DNA of 64,000 bases from the NCBI RefSeq assembly GCF_008638345.1, contig NZ_VTVA01000017.1, positions 255 to 64,254 on the forward strand. Direction: 5' to 3'. The DNA comes from Pseudomonas saliphila (GTDB taxonomy: Bacteria > Pseudomonadota > Gammaproteobacteria > Pseudomonadales > Pseudomonadaceae). Shown in pieces: positions 1 to 9,448 of this stretch; positions within the stretch are counted from its first letter, which is position 1, and each line of letters starts with the position of its first letter. The notes beneath the pieces were generated by a model, which ran no database searches, was not told where the DNA came from, and saw only the letters and a list, made by a program, of their open reading frames with translations. Position numbers and translations under genes: made by a program.

Positions 1-201
1 GCACGCGATAGCTGACACGGAATTCTCCACCACTGGGGCAGCTGTGCACCCTGCGTTACTCCACACTAGTTTGACCAAGCGGCAACAACCCCAGCCATTG
101 AGTGATAACCCGCTATCACATAACATAGGCGCCTTCGCAGTTTTCAACTTTCCCGCTTGACTGCAGCTACAAAAATTACAACGCACATTAGCGAGCATTT
201 A

Positions 202-594
202 ATGCAAGACCTAGACATGGATCCAACCCCCCGGGGCGAGCTGGCGCTCAAGATCACCACCCTGCCGCGAGACTGCAACAGCTTCGGAGATATTTTCGGC
301 GGTTGGCTTGTAGCGCAAATGGACGTGGCCGGCACCAGCACCGCGGCGCGTATCGCCCGCGGCCGAGTCGCCACCGTCGCGATTGATCGCATGGGTTTCA
401 TGGTGCCGGTGCCGGTCGGTGCCCAGCTGGCCTTTCACTGTCACGTTCTGGATGTCGGCCGCAGTTCGGCCAAGATATGCGTCGAGGTGTGGAGTGAGGA
501 TCTGGCACACGATGGCAGCCGCAAGGTGACCGAAGCGATATTCGTGTTCGTCGCCATCGATGACCGCGGCCGCACGCGCGTTATTCCTTCCTGA
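202..594 (+). CDS. YciA-like acyl-CoA thioesterase (hotdog fold)
   Basis: Small hotdog-fold thioesterase that should hydrolyse cytoplasmic acyl-CoA thioesters. The segment NSFGDIFGGWLVAQMDVAG is the YciA/acyl-CoA hydrolase core with the active-site Asp of the GDIFGGW loop, followed by RVATVAIDRMGF and a conserved VEVW strand. The frame is open from a TTG at 157, but family length (about 130 aa) favours the ATG at 202 or 217; no clear ribosome site decides between them. It converges on uvrD. GC-rich inverted bases followed by a short T run near 640-655 may end the transcript. Family assignment is firm; the preferred chain length is unknown. Confidence 0.85.
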   Translation: MQDLDMDPTPRGELALKITTLPRDCNSFGDIFGGWLVAQMDVAGTSTAARIARGRVATVAIDRMGFMVPVPVGAQLAFHCHVLDVGRSSAKICVEVWSEDLAHDGSRKVTEAIFVFVAIDDRGRTRVIPS

Positions 595-664
595 TCCAGA
601 CACGCCGGGACGGCGCTGGAATCCCATCCGGCGCCGGCGCCTCGGCGTAGTTTTTGACCTCTGG

Positions 665-2845
665 CTACATCGCCTCAAGCTTGGCGTAGGACACCATCAG
701 CCATTTACTGCCTTCGTCATCGAAGTTCACCTGAATCCGCGCCTGCGCTCCATGCCCTTCATAGTTAAGCACCACGCCCTCACCAAAGAGTGAGTGCATG
801 ACACGTTGGCCCAATGCGAAACCGGTGCTCTCGGAGGCTTCCTGAGCAAACATGGTGCCTTTGCCCTTGCCGGGCCCGAAGGGACGACTGACCTGACTGC
901 CCAGCCGCACCTCGCGGATCAGGTCAGCGGGAATCTCGCGAACGAAGCGCGATACCTTGTTGAAGGTCTCGCTGCCATATAGCCGGCGCGTTTCCGCCCA
1001 GGTGATAACCAATTGCTGCATGGCCCGGGTGATGCCGACATAGGCGAGACGGCGCTCTTCCTCCAGCCGCCCCGGTTCCTCCAGGCTCATCTTATGCGGG
1101 AAAAGCCCCTCCTCCACGCCAGCCAGGAACACCAGCGGGAATTCGAGCCCTTTTGCACTGTGCAGCGTCATCAGCTGGACGCTGTCCTCGAAGCGATCGG
1201 CCTGCGTTTCACCGGCCTCCAGCGAGGCATGCGCAAGGAAGGCCGGCAAGGTGTCGCCTTCCTCTTCCTCACTGGCCATTTCGTTTTCAAACGCCCGTGC
1301 AGCAGACACCAGCTCCTCAAGGTTTTCCACCCGTGCCTGGGCCTTCTCGCCCTTTTCCTGCTCATGAAAGCGCAACAGCCCACTGTGCTCAATCACCTGC
1401 TGGGCCATGCTGTATAACGGCATGCCTTCGACCCGCTCGGTGATATTTTCGATCATCTGCATGAACGCCTGCACGGCGTTGGCAGCGCGACCGGGTAATC
1501 CCTTGTTATCGAGCAGATCGCAACCGGCCTGCCACAGCGAAACATCCTGCTCGCGGGCGTGCTGGCGCAGACATTCCACTGTCTTGTCGCCGATGCCGCG
1601 GGCGGGAACGTTGATAATCCGCTCCAGCGCACCATCATCGCCACGGTTAGCGATCAGCCGCATATAGGCCATGGCGTTCTTGATCTCGGCGCGTTCGAAG
1701 AAGCGCTGTCCACCGTAGATCCGATAGGGAATCGCCGCGCGCAGCAGGGCTTCTTCGAGTACCCGTGACTGCGCGTTGGAGCGGTACAGAATGGCTATCT
1801 CGCTGCGCGCCATGCCCTCACGCACCGCCTGCTCGATACGCTCGACGATAAACCGCGCCTCATCCTGCTCATTGAAGCCGGCATACAGGGCAATCGGCTC
1901 GCCTTCGTTATCCTCGGTCCAGAGTTCCTTACCCAGCCGGCCGGCATTGTTGCCGATCAGCGCGTTTGCCGCCCGGAGGATGTTTGCCGTAGAGCGGTAG
2001 TTCTGCTCCAGTCGAATCAGCTCGGCTGCCGGGTAATCGGTCTGGAACTGCTGAATATTTTCGATGCGTGCGCCGCGCCAGCCGTAGATCGACTGGTCGT
2101 CATCGCCGACCACCATCAGGCTGGGGCTCTGGCCGGCAATCAGCCTGAGCCAGGCGTATTGCACGGCGTTGGTGTCCTGGAACTCATCTACCAGCAGATG
2201 GCGAAAACGCGCCTGATACTGCTCACGCAGCGCATTGTTGTCGCGCCACAATTCTAGCGAGCGCAGCAGCAGTTCGGCGAAGTCGACTACCCCGGCCCGG
2301 GCGCAGGCCTGTTCGTAGGCCTGATAGATCCGCAGCATGGTGGTCAGATAGAGGTCGCCGGCCGGCTGAATGTGCTGCGGACGCAGACCTTCATCCTTTT
2401 GTCCGTTGATCCACCAGAGGGCCTGGCGCGGTGCCCACTGGTTTTCATCCAGACCCAGCTCGCGAATGACCCGTTTGACCAGCCGCAGCTGATCATCCCC
2501 GTCGAGAATCTGGAACTGTTGGGCCAGACCGGCTTCGCGCCAGTGTGCACGCAACAGGCGGTGCGCAAGCCCGTGGAAGGTGCCGACCCACATACCCTGG
2601 GGCGAAATACCCAGCAATTGTTCGATGCGTGCGCGCATCTCGTAGGCGGCCTTATTGGTGAAGGTCACCGAGAGAATGCTCCAGGGCGAAGCGTTCTCCA
2701 CCTGGCACAACCAGGCGATACGGTGCACCAGCACGCGGGTTTTTCCAGAGCCGGCGCCAGCCAGCACCAGTTGCTGACCGGGAGCCGCTGTTACGGCCTG
2801 GCGCTGGGCGTCATTAAGCGAATTAAGCAGGTGAGAGATATCCAT
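665..2845 (-). CDS. uvrD: DNA helicase II UvrD
   Basis: SF1A 3'-5' helicase of nucleotide excision and mismatch repair. The 726 aa length is normal for UvrD. The Walker A motif AGAGSGKT lies at residues 29-36. Motif II is DEFQDTN, motif III is GDDDQSIYGWRGA, motif IV includes LEQNYRST, and LMTLHSAKGLEF and VGITRAMQQL are motifs V-VI. A C-terminal Tudor-like tail (GQRVMHSLFGEGVVLNYEG) matches the RNA-polymerase-binding end seen in UvrD and PcrA. The neighbour upstream is the divergent EAL gene, an order I recall from P. aeruginosa PA5443-PA5442. Confidence 0.97.
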   Translation of the reverse strand: MDISHLLNSLNDAQRQAVTAAPGQQLVLAGAGSGKTRVLVHRIAWLCQVENASPWSILSVTFTNKAAYEMRARIEQLLGISPQGMWVGTFHGLAHRLLRAHWREAGLAQQFQILDGDDQLRLVKRVIRELGLDENQWAPRQALWWINGQKDEGLRPQHIQPAGDLYLTTMLRIYQAYEQACARAGVVDFAELLLRSLELWRDNNALREQYQARFRHLLVDEFQDTNAVQYAWLRLIAGQSPSLMVVGDDDQSIYGWRGARIENIQQFQTDYPAAELIRLEQNYRSTANILRAANALIGNNAGRLGKELWTEDNEGEPIALYAGFNEQDEARFIVERIEQAVREGMARSEIAILYRSNAQSRVLEEALLRAAIPYRIYGGQRFFERAEIKNAMAYMRLIANRGDDGALERIINVPARGIGDKTVECLRQHAREQDVSLWQAGCDLLDNKGLPGRAANAVQAFMQMIENITERVEGMPLYSMAQQVIEHSGLLRFHEQEKGEKAQARVENLEELVSAARAFENEMASEEEEGDTLPAFLAHASLEAGETQADRFEDSVQLMTLHSAKGLEFPLVFLAGVEEGLFPHKMSLEEPGRLEEERRLAYVGITRAMQQLVITWAETRRLYGSETFNKVSRFVREIPADLIREVRLGSQVSRPFGPGKGKGTMFAQEASESTGFALGQRVMHSLFGEGVVLNYEGHGAQARIQVNFDDEGSKWLMVSYAKLEAM

Positions 2846-3048
2846 GCGCGCATTCTACCAGCCGCTGCGCGCCGGCCGGAAGGAAACCGACCACAGCCTC
2901 AACATCAGCTGCCAGATGGCGCCTTTTAATACTATCGTGGGGGCTGTGCCAAACTCGGGCGCTAATGTATGGTGCGTGTTCAGGGAGAAGTTGCCATCAT
3001 AGTGGCATTCTCGGAGCGAAGCGCTGAGCATTTGAGGGATCAATCATC

Positions 3049-5886
3049 ATGGCGTTTCAGGATAGTTACGCACCCCGCACCCAAATCGACCTGCGCCTAC
3101 GCCAGCTCGATCTGCTGTACGAATACTCTCGACTACCGCAATGGCTGATACTGCTCGCAGCAGTTCTGATCAGCTTTCTGGTCTGGGATCATGTCGACCA
3201 TACCCTTCTGCTTGGCTGGCTGGCATTCATCCTGTCACTGACCCTGCTGCGCAATCTACTGACCAGCCGCTACCGCCAGAGCTCGCCCGATGTGCGCTTG
3301 AAGCCGCGCTGGCGCGTGTTGTTCTACCTCGGCAACACGCTGACCGGCCTGGCGGCGGCCTATATCCAGATTGGCCTGGTCCCACTGGAGACCTTCAGTT
3401 CGCAAGCTGCGGCCTATAGCTTGTTCACCGGGATAAGTCTGTGCGTGAGCATTATCTACGCCAGCCGGTTCCTTGCCTTTGCCAGCTTTCTGCTGCCCGC
3501 CTGGCTGCCGAGCATTATTTTCCTGCTGACCCGTGAAGACAACACCAGCGCGGACTGGGGCGTCATGGGAATAACGATATTCTCCTGCATGCTGCTGGCC
3601 GGGGCCTTCATCAACCGCTCTGTCGCCCGCGCCATGCAGGCAGACGATGATAATCTCGCGTTAGTCGCACGGCTGGAGCAGACGCATCAACAGACCGAAG
3701 CGCTCAACCAGCAGCTCACCGATGAAATCGAACACCGACGTCGCGCTGAGCAGGCGCTGTTGGAAAGCTACGGTGCATTGGAACAACGTGTTCAACAGCG
3801 TACGGCTGAACTGGAGGATTCCAGCCGAGCGCTACGCTCCAGCGAGGACCGTCTGAATCTGGCACTGGAAGTAACCGGCCTGGCACTCTGGGACTGGGAC
3901 CTGGAAACGGACCGCGTCGAGCATTCCCGGCTGGATATCATCTTCGGTCTTCGGCCCGACATGCGACCGACGATGCTCGGTGATCTGCGGCCGCAATTGC
4001 ATTTCGACGACGTTAAAACCGTACGCACCGCGCTGATCAGACACATGAAGGACCAGCAGCAGCCCTACAGGCTCGAATACCGGGTCAAGCATGCCGACGG
4101 TCACTGGTTATGGGTCGAAGACAACGGCCGGGCCGTTGAACGGGATGCCGCCGGCCGCGTGTTGCGCATGATTGGCACCCGCCGCGATATCTCGGCGCGC
4201 AAGCACCATGAAGAAGAATCCCTGCTGGCAGCCACCGTGTTCGAGGCAACATCCGAAGGCATCATCATTCTCGACCGGCAGCTGCATGTGCTGGCCGTGA
4301 ATCAGGCGTTCAGCACAATCACCGGTTTCGCCGCGGGAGAAGTCATCGGCATGTTGCTGAACAACCTCGTGCGATCCATGGAGAGCGAGGATTACCAGAA
4401 GCTGGTCAGCACCTTGCTTGCCCAGGGCCGCTGGCAGGGCGAGCGGATGGCGACCCGTCGCAACGGCGAACGCTACCCGCAGTGGCTGCAGCTCGCAGTG
4501 GTACGCGATGAGCGGGGCAAAATCATCCATTATGTGGCGTTCTTTGCCGATCTGACGGTCCACCGCCAGAACGAGGAACAGGTCAGATACCTGACCAACT
4601 ATGACCCCCTGACGCAGTTGGCCAATCGCAATCTGTTCACCCAACAGCTGAACGAGGCCACTGGCCGCGCCCGCACGGAGAATCGGCAGTTGGCGCTGCT
4701 GCACCTGAACCTCGACCGTTTCAAGCATATCAACGACACCCTGGGCCACGCGGTGGCAGATCTACTGCTCCAGCAGATCGCCCTGCGTCTGGGGGAGATG
4801 GAGCAACCCGATTTGCTCGCGCGTCTCTCGGCCGACGAGTTCGTCATTCTGATGGAATGTCCGCAGAGCCGGCAGGAACTGGAGCAACTGGCCGGCAGCC
4901 TGCTGGAGGAAGTGCGCAGGCCGATCCTGATTGGCGCGCACGAGCTGGTGGTGACTGCCTCCATTGGGATCAGCCAGTTCCCCGAAGCGCGCAACAGCCT
5001 GCACCTGACGACTCAGGCCAACCAGGCGATGCATCATGCCAAGCACCTGGGCGGTGACAATTTCCAGTTTTACACGCACCTGCTGCAGTCCTACAGCCTC
5101 GATCGCCTGCAGCTGGAAAACCAGCTACGCAAGGCGCTGATTGATTCGCAGCTGGTGGTGTATTACCAACCCAAGCTTGACCTGGCGACTGACCATATCA
5201 CCGCGGCCGAGGCACTGGTGCGCTGGCAACATCCGCAGCGTGGATTGCTGCTACCCGGACAATTCATCGAGATGGCCGAAGAGACCGGCATGATTGTGCC
5301 GCTGGGGGAGATAGTACTGCGTCGGGCCTGTGCGCAGGCGAGTGTCTGGTATCACCAGGGCCCGGCACCGGTACGCATCGCCGTCAACCTGTCGGTGCAG
5401 CAGCTACGCCAGGAGAATTTCTCGCAGGTGGTCCTCGATATTCTTGCTGAATCCCGATTGCCGGCGCAGTTCCTGGAACTGGAGCTGACCGAAAGTATGC
5501 TGCTCGAGCATCTGGAAGTGGTGACGCGCAATATCGCCGAACTACAGGACATGGGCATCAGGCTGGCGGTGGATGATTTTGGCACCGGTTATTCATCCCT
5601 TGCCTATCTCAAGCGTTTCCCCCTGCATACCCTGAAGATCGATCGAGCCTTCGTTGCGGAGCTGGAAGAGGGTGCACAGGATGCAGCGATCGTGCGCGCC
5701 ATTATCGCCATGGCGCACAGCCTCGGTCTCAATGTAGTGGCCGAAGGCGTCGAGCACGAGACTCAGCTCGAGATCCTGCGTGACTACGGTTGTGATGAGG
5801 TGCAGGGCTACCTGATCAGCCGCCCATTGCCAGCTCAGGCCTTCGCCAGATTGCTCACCGACGCCCAGCAGAGCTTGCCGATCTAA
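3049..5886 (+). CDS. Membrane PAS-PAS-GGDEF-EAL protein, probable c-di-GMP phosphodiesterase
   Basis: A 945 aa c-di-GMP enzyme. Residues about 30-190 hold five or six membrane segments. A coiled coil with a QRVQQRTAEL signature (about 205-265) leads into two PAS domains (about 265-385 and 390-510), then GGDEF (about 515-680) and EAL (about 690-935). The GGDEF motif is degenerate (SADEF near residue 595), so cyclase activity is unlikely. The EAL domain keeps EALVRW, the TESMLLE glutamate, DDFGTGYSS, KIDRAF and an EGVE motif, which argues for active phosphodiesterase. It starts with an ATG 203 bp from the divergent uvrD. Only 15 bp separate its stop from that of convergent zwf. Confidence 0.92.
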   Translation: MAFQDSYAPRTQIDLRLRQLDLLYEYSRLPQWLILLAAVLISFLVWDHVDHTLLLGWLAFILSLTLLRNLLTSRYRQSSPDVRLKPRWRVLFYLGNTLTGLAAAYIQIGLVPLETFSSQAAAYSLFTGISLCVSIIYASRFLAFASFLLPAWLPSIIFLLTREDNTSADWGVMGITIFSCMLLAGAFINRSVARAMQADDDNLALVARLEQTHQQTEALNQQLTDEIEHRRRAEQALLESYGALEQRVQQRTAELEDSSRALRSSEDRLNLALEVTGLALWDWDLETDRVEHSRLDIIFGLRPDMRPTMLGDLRPQLHFDDVKTVRTALIRHMKDQQQPYRLEYRVKHADGHWLWVEDNGRAVERDAAGRVLRMIGTRRDISARKHHEEESLLAATVFEATSEGIIILDRQLHVLAVNQAFSTITGFAAGEVIGMLLNNLVRSMESEDYQKLVSTLLAQGRWQGERMATRRNGERYPQWLQLAVVRDERGKIIHYVAFFADLTVHRQNEEQVRYLTNYDPLTQLANRNLFTQQLNEATGRARTENRQLALLHLNLDRFKHINDTLGHAVADLLLQQIALRLGEMEQPDLLARLSADEFVILMECPQSRQELEQLAGSLLEEVRRPILIGAHELVVTASIGISQFPEARNSLHLTTQANQAMHHAKHLGGDNFQFYTHLLQSYSLDRLQLENQLRKALIDSQLVVYYQPKLDLATDHITAAEALVRWQHPQRGLLLPGQFIEMAEETGMIVPLGEIVLRRACAQASVWYHQGPAPVRIAVNLSVQQLRQENFSQVVLDILAESRLPAQFLELELTESMLLEHLEVVTRNIAELQDMGIRLAVDDFGTGYSSLAYLKRFPLHTLKIDRAFVAELEEGAQDAAIVRAIIAMAHSLGLNVVAEGVEHETQLEILRDYGCDEVQGYLISRPLPAQAFARLLTDAQQSLPI

Positions 5887-5901
5887 GTTTCTGCTCGGGC
5901 G

Positions 5902-7371
5902 CTAGCGCTCATCAAGCCAGGCGTGTCCCTGGCGCTCGAGTAGACTGTCCGCCGCTTCAGGGCCCCAGCTACCGGCCGCGTAGCGCTTGGGCGAGCGGTA
6001 GCTGTTCTGCCAGCCTTCGATGATCGGGTCCACCCAGCGCCAGGCGGCCTCGATCTCATCACGGCGCATGAACAGCGTGGCATCACCGTCAATGACGTCG
6101 AGTAACAATCGCTCATAGGCGTCCCAGCGGCGGCGCTTGAACGCGTCGGCAAAATTCAGATCCAGCTCCACTTCCTGCAATGTCATGCCCCGTCCGGGGG
6201 ATTTGGCCATCAATGACAGGCTGATACTTTCGTCCGGTTGCAGGCGGATGACCAGACGGTTGCCCGGCGCACTATCGCCGAGCTGGGGAAACAACCGGTG
6301 CGGCACAGCCTTGAACTGCACCACGATCTCGGATTTGCGCTGCGCCAGCGCTTTACCTGTGCGCAGGTAGAATGGCACGCCCGCCCAGCGCCAGCTGTCG
6401 ATCTCGGCCTTGAGCGCGACAAAGGTCTCGGTATTGCTGTCGTGATCGACGCTCTTCTCGAAATAATACGCCGGCAGCTTTTCCCCCGCCCGCATCCCTT
6501 CCGAATACTGGCCGCGCACCGTGTGGTCCTGCACGTCCATGCCGCCTATAGGGCGCAACGCCTCGAGAATCTTGAGCTTTTCATTACGGACCGATTCCGG
6601 CTCGAAGTGCACCGGTGCCTCCATCGCCACCAGACATAACAGCTGCAAGAGGTGGTTCTGCACCATGTCGCGAATCGCGCCGGCACTGTCGTAGTAGTCG
6701 CCGCGATTCTCGACACCCACCGTCTCCAGCACGCTGATCTGCACATGGTCAATCTGGGCATTACCCCAGAGTGGCTCGAACAGCGCGTTCCCGAAGCGCA
6801 GGGCGAGCAGGTTCTGCACCGCCTCCTTGCCCAGATAGTGATCGATACGGAATACCCGCGATTCATCGAATACCGACCCGATCTGGTCATTGATCTGGTT
6901 AGCGGTCTCCAGACTCTGGCCCAGGGGTTTTTCCAGCACGATGCGCGCTTCAGCGGTGACCAGTCCGGTCGAGCCGAGATGCTTGGTAGTGGACGCGAAC
7001 AGGTTTGGCATGGTCGCCAGATAAAATACGCGCACGCGTTCCGGATGCTCGCCAAGCCTTTCGCCCAGGCGGGTATAGGATGTTCGTTGGCTGACGTCCA
7101 GGGTCATGAATTCGAGCCGCTTGGCAAACGCGTCCCACACCGACCGATCGAAATCCCCCTGGGCCACGTGCTGGCTGACATGCCGTTGCACCAGCTTGCG
7201 ATAACTGTCGGCGTCATGCTTGCCACGCGCGGTGGCGATGATGCGGGTTTCGGCATGCAGATGTCGGTCACGATGCAGGTAATACAGCGAGGGCAGCAAC
7301 TTGCGCATCGCCAGATCCCCAGTGCCGCCAAATACTACAATGTCGCAGGCGAGGCCGCGTTTTGCTGACAC
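5902..7371 (-). CDS. zwf: Glucose-6-phosphate 1-dehydrogenase
   Basis: Oxidises glucose 6-phosphate to 6-phosphogluconolactone, feeding the Entner-Doudoroff and pentose phosphate routes with reduction of NAD(P). The nucleotide-binding motif FGGTGDLAMRKLLPSLY is near the start, and RIDHYLGKEAVQN is the family substrate-binding signature. I take the GTG at 7371, giving 489 aa, because AGGAG lies just upstream; the frame opens further to 7434 but those 21 residues are not family-like. No pgl or eda follows: the gene stands alone and converges on the EAL gene. It is divergent from the HexR-like regulator, across a perfect palindrome. Position relative to uvrD suggests the PA5439-type paralogue. 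Confidence 0.95.
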   Translation of the reverse strand: MSAKRGLACDIVVFGGTGDLAMRKLLPSLYYLHRDRHLHAETRIIATARGKHDADSYRKLVQRHVSQHVAQGDFDRSVWDAFAKRLEFMTLDVSQRTSYTRLGERLGEHPERVRVFYLATMPNLFASTTKHLGSTGLVTAEARIVLEKPLGQSLETANQINDQIGSVFDESRVFRIDHYLGKEAVQNLLALRFGNALFEPLWGNAQIDHVQISVLETVGVENRGDYYDSAGAIRDMVQNHLLQLLCLVAMEAPVHFEPESVRNEKLKILEALRPIGGMDVQDHTVRGQYSEGMRAGEKLPAYYFEKSVDHDSNTETFVALKAEIDSWRWAGVPFYLRTGKALAQRKSEIVVQFKAVPHRLFPQLGDSAPGNRLVIRLQPDESISLSLMAKSPGRGMTLQEVELDLNFADAFKRRRWDAYERLLLDVIDGDATLFMRRDEIEAAWRWVDPIIEGWQNSYRSPKRYAAGSWGPEAADSLLERQGHAWLDER

Positions 7372-7495
7372 AGTAATTCTCCTGTTACGCCGATGAATAC
7401 CGGTTGGATCGCTAGGGTATCGCCCATTGAACACAGGCCGCGGGGTGCGTTCCGGATGGCGAATCCACAGCTATTCACGGTCGCTCGGTACTTTA

Positions 7496-7510
7496 TGTAG
7501 TATAACTACA
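7496..7510. promoter_or_regulatory. HexR-type palindromic operator between zwf and its regulator
   Basis: The 15 bp sequence TGTAGTATAACTACA is a perfect inverted repeat of TGTAGT around ATA. It closely resembles the TGTAAT-N3-ATTACA sites described for HexR-type RpiR regulators. It lies 43 bp before the regulator start and 124 bp before zwf, so one dimer could control both directions. Binding is inferred from sequence and position only. Confidence 0.7.
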
Positions 7511-7553
7511 AGAAATCTCACCCCAACGGCATTCAGACTAGCATGAAGTACAC

Positions 7554-8429
7554 GTGAATTTGCTCCAGCACATCGCCGCCAGCCGCCAGTTACTCCGCAA
7601 GTCGGAACTCAAGGTAGCCGACCACGTTCTCGCGCATGCGGCGCAAGTCATGCACTCCTCCATGGCTGATCTGGCCAGGGAAGTCGGCGTCAGCGAGCCA
7701 ACGATCGTGCGCTTCTGCCGTGCCATTGGCTGTACCGGGTTCCAGGACCTCAAACTGAGACTAGCGCAGAGCCTCGCGGCGGGAGCCAGTTTTGGCCAGT
7801 TTTCGATAAACGAAGATGACAGCGTTGAGCAGCTGTCGCACAAGATATTTGACACCACCCTGGCGACCTTGATGGACGTTCGCGAGCGGCTCGATACTGC
7901 CGCCACCGAACGGGCGATCGAAGCGATGGCCCATGCCCGGCGCGTTGAGTTTTACGGATTCGGTGCCTCAGGCGCGGTAGCCAGCGACGCCCAGCACAAG
8001 TTTTTCCGCCTGCAGGTGTCCACGGCCGCCTATTCCGACCCGCACATGCAGGCGATGTCAGCCGTGACCCTCGGCCCCGAGGACGTCGCGGTGGCGATTT
8101 CCCAGACCGGACGCACCAAGGACCTGCTGCATTCAGCCGCGCTGGTGACCGAAAGCGGGGCAACGCTGATCAGTCTCTGCCCGAGCAACACGCCGCTGGC
8201 CGAACTTGGCCGGATTCACATCCCCATCGATGTGACGGAAGATACTGAAATCTATACGCCGTTATCCTCACGGATCGCTCATCTGGTGGTCATCGATGTG
8301 CTGGCGATGGGCATGGCCATGCGCCGTGGTCCGGAGCTGGTCAACCACCTTAAAAGCGTCAAGCGGAGCCTGCGCGGTCTGCGGCTATCCCACAAGACCG
8401 GCCAACGCAGCGCAGACAATCACGACTGA
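7554..8429 (+). CDS. RpiR-family (HexR-like) transcriptional regulator
   Basis: A 291 aa regulator with an N-terminal RpiR helix-turn-helix (residues about 1-77, containing VSEPTIVRFCRAIGCTGFQDLK) and a C-terminal SIS sugar-phosphate-binding domain (about 125-255, with GFGASGAVASDAQHKFFR and ISQTGRTKDLLHSA). HexR proteins sense KDPG and derepress glucose catabolism genes. The N-terminus differs from the classical Pseudomonas HexR as I remember it and looks like the second paralogue next to a second zwf. Start is the GTG at 7554. ppiC follows 30 bp downstream. Confidence 0.9.
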   Translation: MNLLQHIAASRQLLRKSELKVADHVLAHAAQVMHSSMADLAREVGVSEPTIVRFCRAIGCTGFQDLKLRLAQSLAAGASFGQFSINEDDSVEQLSHKIFDTTLATLMDVRERLDTAATERAIEAMAHARRVEFYGFGASGAVASDAQHKFFRLQVSTAAYSDPHMQAMSAVTLGPEDVAVAISQTGRTKDLLHSAALVTESGATLISLCPSNTPLAELGRIHIPIDVTEDTEIYTPLSSRIAHLVVIDVLAMGMAMRRGPELVNHLKSVKRSLRGLRLSHKTGQRSADNHD

Positions 8430-8459
8430 ACACATTCATCTGCACGAGATCACTACACG

Positions 8460-8738
8460 ATGCCTACTGCCATGGCGCGCCACATCCTGGTCAAGACCGA
8501 AGAACAGGCCGCGGAACTGAAGAAGCGTCTTGCCGCGGGTGAAGCCTTTGACGTGCTGGCCAAGAAATATTCCACCTGCCCGTCGCGTAAACGCGGCGGC
8601 GATCTCGGTGAAGTGCGACCCGGCCAGATGGTTCGGGCGATTGATCAGATCATTTTCAAGAAACCGCTCAAACAGATCCACGGCCCAGTGAAAACCCAGT
8701 TTGGCTATCATCTGGTACAGGTTTTCTACCGCGACTGA
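8460..8738 (+). CDS. ppiC: Parvulin-type peptidyl-prolyl isomerase C
   Basis: Small cytoplasmic rotamase of 92 aa, the same length class as E. coli PpiC. It consists of a single parvulin domain: ARHILVK at the start, YSTCPSRKRGGDLGE in the middle and KTQFGYHLVQV at the end. No signal peptide or anchor is present. An in-frame ATG at 8472 is an alternative start that would lose only MPTA. Same strand as the RpiR regulator and probably read through from it. Confidence 0.93.
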   Translation: MPTAMARHILVKTEEQAAELKKRLAAGEAFDVLAKKYSTCPSRKRGGDLGEVRPGQMVRAIDQIIFKKPLKQIHGPVKTQFGYHLVQVFYRD

Positions 8739-8764
8739 CGACCGTCGCTGCACCCACCGGGCTG

Positions 8765-9250
8765 CTAGCGACTCACACCCAGTCGCTCGTGCCATTCAGC
8801 GATCGACTCCTCCGGGTACTCCCGATATTCCCTGTCTCCCGGCCTGGTTTCCGCTTCCACCCAGGCCGCGCGTGACTCCAGCATCATATGCGTGCGTTCC
8901 GGCGGAACCGGCAACGGCGTATCGATTGCCGAAGCAAAGGGGTGGATCAGATCGGGCCATTCTGGACTGAATAACCATAGGGCCGAGCCGCATTCGCGAC
9001 AGAAGTGTCGCTCGGCGCTGCTGGCTCTGAGGCTGCCATCCTCACCAGGCATCAGCGCGTGATAGACGCTGATGTGGTCACGGCCAGTAACGTCCAGACT
9101 CTTTGCATCGCCACTGAGGTTGATCGCATAACCGCCCCCGCCCTGCGTCTTGCGGCAGATCGAACAGTAACAGCGCTGATAGGGGTAGGGATGAGCGCTT
9201 TGCAAAGTGAATTGCACCGCAGTGCAATGACAGGAACCCTTGAGTTGCAT
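8765..9250 (-). CDS. GFA / CENP-V family zinc-binding protein
   Basis: A 161 aa protein of the GFA (glutathione-dependent formaldehyde-activating-like) fold. Cysteine clusters GSCHC, CYCSICRKTQGG and CRECGSALW match the family's zinc ligands. Members were named for spontaneous formaldehyde-glutathione condensation, but most are of unknown function. A GGGAGG ribosome site five bases upstream selects the ATG at 9250 over the TTG at 9253. It converges on ppiC with a 26 bp gap. Confidence 0.85.
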   Translation of the reverse strand: MQLKGSCHCTAVQFTLQSAHPYPYQRCYCSICRKTQGGGGYAINLSGDAKSLDVTGRDHISVYHALMPGEDGSLRASSAERHFCRECGSALWLFSPEWPDLIHPFASAIDTPLPVPPERTHMMLESRAAWVEAETRPGDREYREYPEESIAEWHERLGVSR

Positions 9251-9380
9251 CAATGCCTCCCAGCGACGTGCGCCGCCTGAATTGTCTGAATAACACGGCT
9301 GCCCAGTCCACTAACGGAGCTGGCGCCCGCTTTTATGAGCATAGTCTGCTGCTTCAACCACGGCGCAAAGAGTCACCCAC

Positions 9381-9419
9381 CAGCCCGCTCGCCCTTGTCA
9401 GCGGGCTGACTGCTACAAT
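9381..9419 (+). promoter_or_regulatory. Hairpin and candidate -10 element before the CvfB-like gene
   Basis: CAGCCCGCT (9381-9389) pairs perfectly with AGCGGGCTG (9400-9408) around a 10-base loop. A TACAAT box follows at 9414-9419, 30 bp before the next ATG. No -35 hexamer sits at normal spacing, so the promoter call is weak. The hairpin may instead be a divergent-region palindrome. Confidence 0.3.
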
Positions 9420-9448
9420 GCCCACTATTCAATTTCGGAATTCGCATC

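Noticed and set aside
1..156. Possible end of a gene entering from the left edge
   Set aside because: No frame shows recognisable protein features and the stretch is too short to judge.
7372..7434. N-terminal extension of zwf to an upstream start
   Set aside because: AGGAG sits inside this stretch just before the GTG at 7371, and the resulting 489 aa matches the family.
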